64,000 nt of DNA from Acidobacteriota bacterium (lineage in GTDB: Bacteria > Acidobacteriota > Blastocatellia > Pyrinomonadales > Pyrinomonadaceae): assembly GCA_025463135.1 (NCBI GenBank), contig JAOAPY010000031.1, positions 62,001 through 126,000 of the forward strand, written 5' to 3'. Shown here one piece after another: positions 60,041 through 64,000 of the stretch (position 1 is its first letter; each line of letters starts with the position of its first letter). The notes under the pieces are model-generated. The model was given only the letters and a program-made list of their open reading frames with translations, was not told where the DNA came from and did not search any database. The translations under genes were made by a program, and so were the position numbers.

Positions 60041-60165
60041 TGGCACGGGCGTCCCGCCCGTGATGGTGTACGAGCCAGCGTGGCACGGGCGTCCCGCCCG
60101 TGAGGCTTACCAAACACGCCTCGGTGCTTCTTTAGCAAGTTACATCGGCAGGATGCCGATGCCAC
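60041..60165. repeat. TGGCACGGGCGTCCCGCCCG palindrome group
   Basis: Two direct copies of TGGCACGGGCGTCCCGCCCG then TG (60041-60062 and 60081-60102) and a facing CATCGGCAGGATGCCGATGC then CAC (60143-60165). The same two sequence types are paired at 20635-20725. Confidence 0.83.
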
Positions 60166-60268
60166 GCTGAGCACCTGCTTGACATCACAATGGTCACAAG
60201 TCAATCATGCTTTTTGCGATGCGCTGTCGATGGCTCGTCATCCTGAGCGCCGGATAACACCAATCAAC

Positions 60269-61636
60269 ATGCCTGACATTCTTCTTGTCGAAGACAAAGA
60301 CAGCCTGCGCCGGGTACTACGCCTCACGCTTGAGAACGCCGGCTACACAGTTACTGAGGCCGCTGACGCGCGCGAAGCCATGATGGAGATTGCGCGAACA
60401 CCTCACCGGGTGGTGCTTACAGATCTGCGCATGCCCCACGGCTCGGGGCTGGATGTGCTGCATGCCGCACGGGCCGCCGATTCGGATGTGCCGGTCATAG
60501 TCATGACTGCGTTTGGATCCATTGACGAGGCAGTTCAGGCTATGAAGGATGGCGCCCACGATTTCCTTCAAAAGCCCGTCGATTCAAACCATCTGCTGTT
60601 GCTCGTCGAACGCGCCCTGGAACAGGCCAGGTTGCGGACCGAAAACATAATGCTGCGGGAAGAATGGTCCAGACGCTATGGCTTTCCCCGCATCATTGGC
60701 GAGTCAGAGGCAATCAAACGCTCCGTTTCTGAAACTCAGCGCGTGGCGCAAACGGAGGCCAATGTATTGTTGCTGGGTGAATCGGGCACGGGCAAGGAAC
60801 TGTTCGCCCGCGCGGTCCATCATCTTTCCACTCGCCGAGAGAAACCCTTCGTGGCCATTAACTGCGCTGCCATTCCGGAAACACTGATCGAAAACGAGTT
60901 GTTCGGCCACGAACGCGGAGCGTTCACCGGGGCCAACGATCGACGACACGGAAAGTTTGAGCTGGCAGCCAGCGGTACAGTGTTCCTGGATGAGATTGGC
61001 GAGCTGCCGCTGGCAGTGCAGGGTAAACTATTACGGGCCATTGAAGAGAAAGTAATTGATCGTATTGGCGGCCGTGCTCCGATCCCGGTTGACGTTCGCG
61101 TGGTCGCCGCCACCAACAAAGATTTGAAGAGCGCGGTCGACAAGGGTGAGTTCCGCGGTGATTTGTTCTTTCGCCTGGCAGTGTTTCCGGTTGAGATTCC
61201 ACCGTTACGCGATCGCGGCGATGACACGGTCATGTTGGCTAAACATTTCGCGGCCCAGTTGGGCAAGGAATTGCGCGGCCGCGAAGCCACCCTGAGTGAT
61301 GCCGCCAGGTTGGCCATCAACACGCATCGATGGCCCGGCAACGTTCGCGAACTGGAGAATGCCATCGAGCGTGCCTGTATTCTTACCGACACGATGGTCC
61401 TGGAACCAAAGGATCTTGGGCTGGTCCCGCCGGGGGCCGGAGCGGTGGAAACCCTCAGCGGACTGGATCTGTCAGGAACGCTTGCGGACGTCAACAATCG
61501 CGCGCTGCGTTTTTTGGAAAGTCTGAAGATCCGGGAAGCCCTCTCGACGAATGAAGGCAACAAAGCTCGAGCAGCGGAAACTCTGGGTGTCAGCTATAAG
61601 ACGTTGTTGACGAAGATTAAGGAGTACGACCTTTAA
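60269..61636 (+). CDS. Sigma-54-dependent response regulator (NtrC family)
   Basis: From the ATG at 60269 the product has 455 residues. The receiver domain (1-120) has the phosphoacceptor D52 in VVLTDLRMPHGSG. The AAA+ domain has Walker A GESGTGKE (170-177), the sigma-54 contact loop GAFTGA (217-222), Walker B VFLDEIGEL, and PLRDRGDD. The C-terminal HTH (GNKARAAETLGVSYKTLLTK) binds DNA. The ORF extends upstream, but MPDILLVEDK matches other receiver starts. No sensor kinase is adjacent, so its signal is unknown. It likely controls sigma-54 promoters. Confidence 0.93.
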   Translation: MPDILLVEDKDSLRRVLRLTLENAGYTVTEAADAREAMMEIARTPHRVVLTDLRMPHGSGLDVLHAARAADSDVPVIVMTAFGSIDEAVQAMKDGAHDFLQKPVDSNHLLLLVERALEQARLRTENIMLREEWSRRYGFPRIIGESEAIKRSVSETQRVAQTEANVLLLGESGTGKELFARAVHHLSTRREKPFVAINCAAIPETLIENELFGHERGAFTGANDRRHGKFELAASGTVFLDEIGELPLAVQGKLLRAIEEKVIDRIGGRAPIPVDVRVVAATNKDLKSAVDKGEFRGDLFFRLAVFPVEIPPLRDRGDDTVMLAKHFAAQLGKELRGREATLSDAARLAINTHRWPGNVRELENAIERACILTDTMVLEPKDLGLVPPGAGAVETLSGLDLSGTLADVNNRALRFLESLKIREALSTNEGNKARAAETLGVSYKTLLTKIKEYDL

Positions 61637-61665
61637 CCTATCGGATCATCGCCTCGAATCAACGA

Positions 61666-63399
61666 ATGCACGACTCCTCCAAACCTGGCCCATCGATCCC
61701 TCCTGAAAAAGTGGAACCGGATTCAACGAGTGTAACGCCGGACGTGGAATTGATAGCCGGCGAAACCATTGCGCCCATGGGCGCCGGTACCCCCGACCTT
61801 CCGGTCGGCTCGACTCCGCCCAAAGGAACTGAGACAGGGCGTCACGCATTCCTGGTCGGCGCCGGCATACTCATCAGCCGGATTATTGGCTTGGTTAGAC
61901 AACGGGTCTTTGCTTACTACTTTGGAAGATCAGCCGCGGGCGACGCTTTCAGCGCGGCGTTTCGAATTCCCAATTTCCTGCAAAACGTTTTCGGCGAAGG
62001 CGCGCTTTCCGCCTCGTTCATTCCCGTTTATGCAAAACTGCTGGCGCAGGACGACGAAAAGGAAGCTCGGCACGTCGCCAACGCGGTGCTCGGCGCGCTT
62101 GCCCTGGTGACCTCAGTGATCGTGCTCCTGGGAGTGCTGACCGCACCATATTTGATTTCAATTATCGCGGCCGGGTTTCAGGACGAGCGTCGCGAACTCA
62201 CGATTCGGCTCGTGAGAATTCTTTTTCCCGGCGCCGGACTGCTGGTGATGTCCGCGTGGTGCCTGGGCGTGCTGAACAGTCACCATCGTTTTTTTATCTC
62301 GTACACGGCACCGGTCGTTTGGAACTTCTCGATCATTACGGCGCTGGTTTTCTTTGGCCGCAGAGTGGGGCAGTTTCCCCTCGCAGAGATGGTGGCCTGG
62401 GGATCAGTTGTCGGCAGCGCGCTTCAGTTCGGAGTGCAATTGCCGACGGTTCTAAAACTTGTTCACCGGCTGCGGCCTGTGATCGATCTTGCCAGTGTTC
62501 ATGTGCGCACCGTTGGTCGCAATTTCATGCCCGTCTTTATCAGCCGTGGGGTGGTCCAAATAAGCGCTTTTGTGGATGCGTGGCTGGCCAGTTTCCTCGG
62601 CCAGGGCGCGGTGGTCTCGTTGACCTACGCGCAAAGCCTCTACACCTTGCCCGTGAGTTTGTTTGGTATGGCAATCTCCGCGGCCGAATTGCCAACCATG
62701 GCAAAAGCCCTGGGTGGCACAGAAGAGATCGCCGAGGTATTGCGACAACGTCTTGATGAAGGTTTGCGCCGGATCGCTTTTTTCATCGTGCCCTCATCAA
62801 TGGCCTTCCTGGCGTTGGGCGATGTAATCGCGGCGGTGCTTTACGAAACAGGAAAGTTCAACCACGACGACGCCAACTATGTTTGGGCCATTCTCGCCGG
62901 CTCAACGATTGGCCTGCTCGCCTCGACGTTGGGACGTTTGTATTCCTCGACTTACTACGCCCTGCGAGACACACGCACGCCGCTTCGCTGCGCAGTCATT
63001 CGAGTAACGCTAACCACGGTGTTGGGATACCTCTGCGCGATTCCGCTGCCGCATTTGCTGGGTATCGATTCGAAGTGGGGAGTCGCTGGACTGACGGCTT
63101 CAGCAGGAGTTGCCGGCTGGGTCGAATTCACACTACTAAGAAGAACACTGAATCGCAGGATCGGCCGCACGGGTTTGCCTTTATCATTCGTAGCCAGACT
63201 GTGGGTGGGTGCCGGCGTTGGCGCCGCCGTAGCCTGGAGCTTGAAACTGATCCTGCCGCACCTGCATCCATTGCCCCTGGCCATCATTGTCCTGGGCAGT
63301 TATGGCGTGACTTATTTCGGAGTGACCTCCGCCCTGGGCCTTCCCGAAGCTCGCGTATTGATTGGCCGAGTACTGCGGATGCGCGGCGTGAAAAAATAA
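61666..63399 (+). CDS. murJ: Lipid II flippase MurJ
   Basis: The 577-residue protein is a MOP/MviN-family flippase that moves lipid II across the inner membrane for peptidoglycan synthesis. The family start HAFLVGAGILISRIIGLVRQ is preceded by a roughly 57-residue Pro/Glu/Thr-rich cytoplasmic extension. FSAAFRIPNFLQNVFGEGAL, SASFIPVYAKLL and ISAAELPTMAKAL are family signatures, and about 14 hydrophobic helices are visible. It starts 29 bases after the regulator gene on the same strand, so the two may be co-transcribed. The C-terminal GRVLRMRGVKK is short and basic. Confidence 0.95.
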   Translation: MHDSSKPGPSIPPEKVEPDSTSVTPDVELIAGETIAPMGAGTPDLPVGSTPPKGTETGRHAFLVGAGILISRIIGLVRQRVFAYYFGRSAAGDAFSAAFRIPNFLQNVFGEGALSASFIPVYAKLLAQDDEKEARHVANAVLGALALVTSVIVLLGVLTAPYLISIIAAGFQDERRELTIRLVRILFPGAGLLVMSAWCLGVLNSHHRFFISYTAPVVWNFSIITALVFFGRRVGQFPLAEMVAWGSVVGSALQFGVQLPTVLKLVHRLRPVIDLASVHVRTVGRNFMPVFISRGVVQISAFVDAWLASFLGQGAVVSLTYAQSLYTLPVSLFGMAISAAELPTMAKALGGTEEIAEVLRQRLDEGLRRIAFFIVPSSMAFLALGDVIAAVLYETGKFNHDDANYVWAILAGSTIGLLASTLGRLYSSTYYALRDTRTPLRCAVIRVTLTTVLGYLCAIPLPHLLGIDSKWGVAGLTASAGVAGWVEFTLLRRTLNRRIGRTGLPLSFVARLWVGAGVGAAVAWSLKLILPHLHPLPLAIIVLGSYGVTYFGVTSALGLPEARVLIGRVLRMRGVKK

Positions 63400-63983
63400 C
63401 TGATCGCCGCACTACCATCAAACGTTAAGTTCTGAAGTCCGTCGGGGTAGTGGGTCAGTTTCGCAGCAAATGTCCGACAGACTTTAGGAGACCCTGATCA
63501 AGTGCTTCATAGGAAGCGCGGTCGCTCTCTCTCATTCTCACCCGGTTTCAACCGGATGAGAGATGGCCTTTTCCAGATTTGTCAAAGTTTCAACGGTTTC
63601 CGAACTTCGGGTTATGGGTTTTTAGGCATCGACTTGGATGACGAGAAAGGAAACCGTTGAAACGGTTAGATCAAATCAAGATCAGAGTAGGTCACCCGGT
63701 TGAAACCGGGTGAGAATGAGATGAAGCCAAACACATGTACGCGTTGAGCCACCTGATCAGAGCTTTCCGTAGTCTCTGTTTTGCTACGAACGACAAACTT
63801 TAAGTTTGCCGCGGTCGGAGTCGTAGCGCTACGCGATGCGAACACCTCGCTAATCTTAACCAGAGCTTCCTTTGGTTTGCCGCGGCGTTATGACAAGCTA
63901 ATAAAGCTTTCGTTCTTTGTTGTTCGTAATCGTCCGCCAATCACGCGGACGTTACCCCATCACTCCAGAGGAGGAATACCAAA
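63400..63983. other. Intergenic region with composite repeat and palindromes
   Basis: The 584 bases after murJ hold a degenerate GTCCGAC unit (about 63473), composite element copy 3 (63525-63728) and a GACAAACTTTAAGTTTG palindrome (about 63791). The final 15 bases carry a strong GAGGAGG ribosome binding site. Confidence 0.65.
63525..63728. repeat. Composite CACCCGG element, copy 3
   Basis: Outer palindromes are CACCCGGTTTCAACCGGATG (about 63539-63558) and CACCCGGTTGAAACCGGGTG (about 63693-63712), with flanks CTCTCTCTCATTCT and AGAATGAGATGAAGCC. The inner pair is GTTTCAACGGTTTC (about 63587) and GGAAACCGTTGAAACGGTTA (63649-63668). This is the longest of the three copies. Confidence 0.87.
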
Positions 63984-64000
63984 ATGTTCCAGGCTTACCA
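63984..64000 (+). CDS. Start of a gene cut by the window edge
   Basis: An ATG preceded by a strong GAGGAGG ribosome binding site 8-9 bases upstream begins MFQAY and runs off the window after five codons. Nothing more can be said. Confidence 0.55.

Larger units (their letters stand above)
59819..60268. other. Intergenic region, two repeat elements
   Basis: The 450 bases hold element copy B (59826-59943) and a GTGGCA-headed palindrome group (60041-60165). A promoter for the response-regulator gene should lie here, but none is evident. Confidence 0.65.

Noticed and set aside
60820-61563. 247-codon minus-strand frame opposite the NtrC-type gene
   Set aside because: Antisense shadow of a clear AAA+ regulator.

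Overview
The window looks like a chromosomal segment of a Gram-negative, probably Acidobacteriota bacterium of the Blastocatellia/Pyrinomonadales type. This is inferred from gene content: two proteins starting with a CPTC...DGTPL zinc-ribbon module, a DUF4214 protein, a three-domain cyclase, minor type IV pilins, and a very high load of intergenic palindromes. No rRNA, transposase gene, phage gene or CRISPR array was seen. One tRNA (Pro, GGG) is present.

Layout. 1-3020: an exported-protein fragment, then a plus-strand run of small genes (zinc-ribbon membrane protein, DUF2007, two GNAT acetyltransferases, TMEM175-like channel). 3128-17538: a long minus-strand block with a MacB/FtsX permease, SirB1-type protein, HAD phosphatase, cNMP-binding/DUF1003 protein, LolD-type ATPase, SRPBCC-DUF5939-cyclase, nuoI, two zinc-ribbon membrane proteins, ndk, sucD, a beta-CASP metallohydrolase, a MauE-like protein and sucC. 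17885-30469: OsmC, a DUF4214 protein, tRNA-Pro and a MerR regulator (both minus), an aminotransferase, thiL, cysS, a tri-haem cytochrome, a CAP-domain protein and a GH47 alpha-mannosidase. 30612-35532 (minus): prolyl oligopeptidase and a SWIM-finger protein. 35979-39521: SnoaL-like, DinB, haemolysin III and a class III aminotransferase. 39751-47620 (minus): ackA, an amidohydrolase, a lytic transglycosylase, an unknown gene, a PIN toxin candidate with a small partner, a TPR plus double aspartic protease, and an Ogg2 glycosylase. 48521-55074: a type IV pilus minor-pilin operon ending in pilT. 55550-63399: an esterase, a secreted subtilisin with a degenerate ClpB-like AAA domain, an NtrC-type regulator and murJ. 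A new gene starts at the right edge.

Two things stand out. First, the exported S8 protease (57236-59818) carries a recognisable ClpB NBD1-like domain with a damaged Walker A motif between its signal peptide and its protease part, and ends in nine GVLVSD-type hexapeptides. Second, almost every gene junction holds a palindromic or inverted-repeat element from one of about ten families, mostly arranged as two facing copies. Several end up inside genes: one pair is read in frame within the SWIM gene, and in three cases (beta-CASP gene, thiL, GH47) the stop codon lies inside an element. One composite element, with a 21-base palindrome pair nested around a second pair, occurs three times.

Functional themes are central metabolism (succinyl-CoA synthetase, Ndk, acetate kinase, NuoI), envelope and secretion (MurJ, lytic transglycosylase, ABC export, pilus), secreted hydrolases, and signalling. 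Base-level coordinates of repeats were read by eye and may be off by a base or two.
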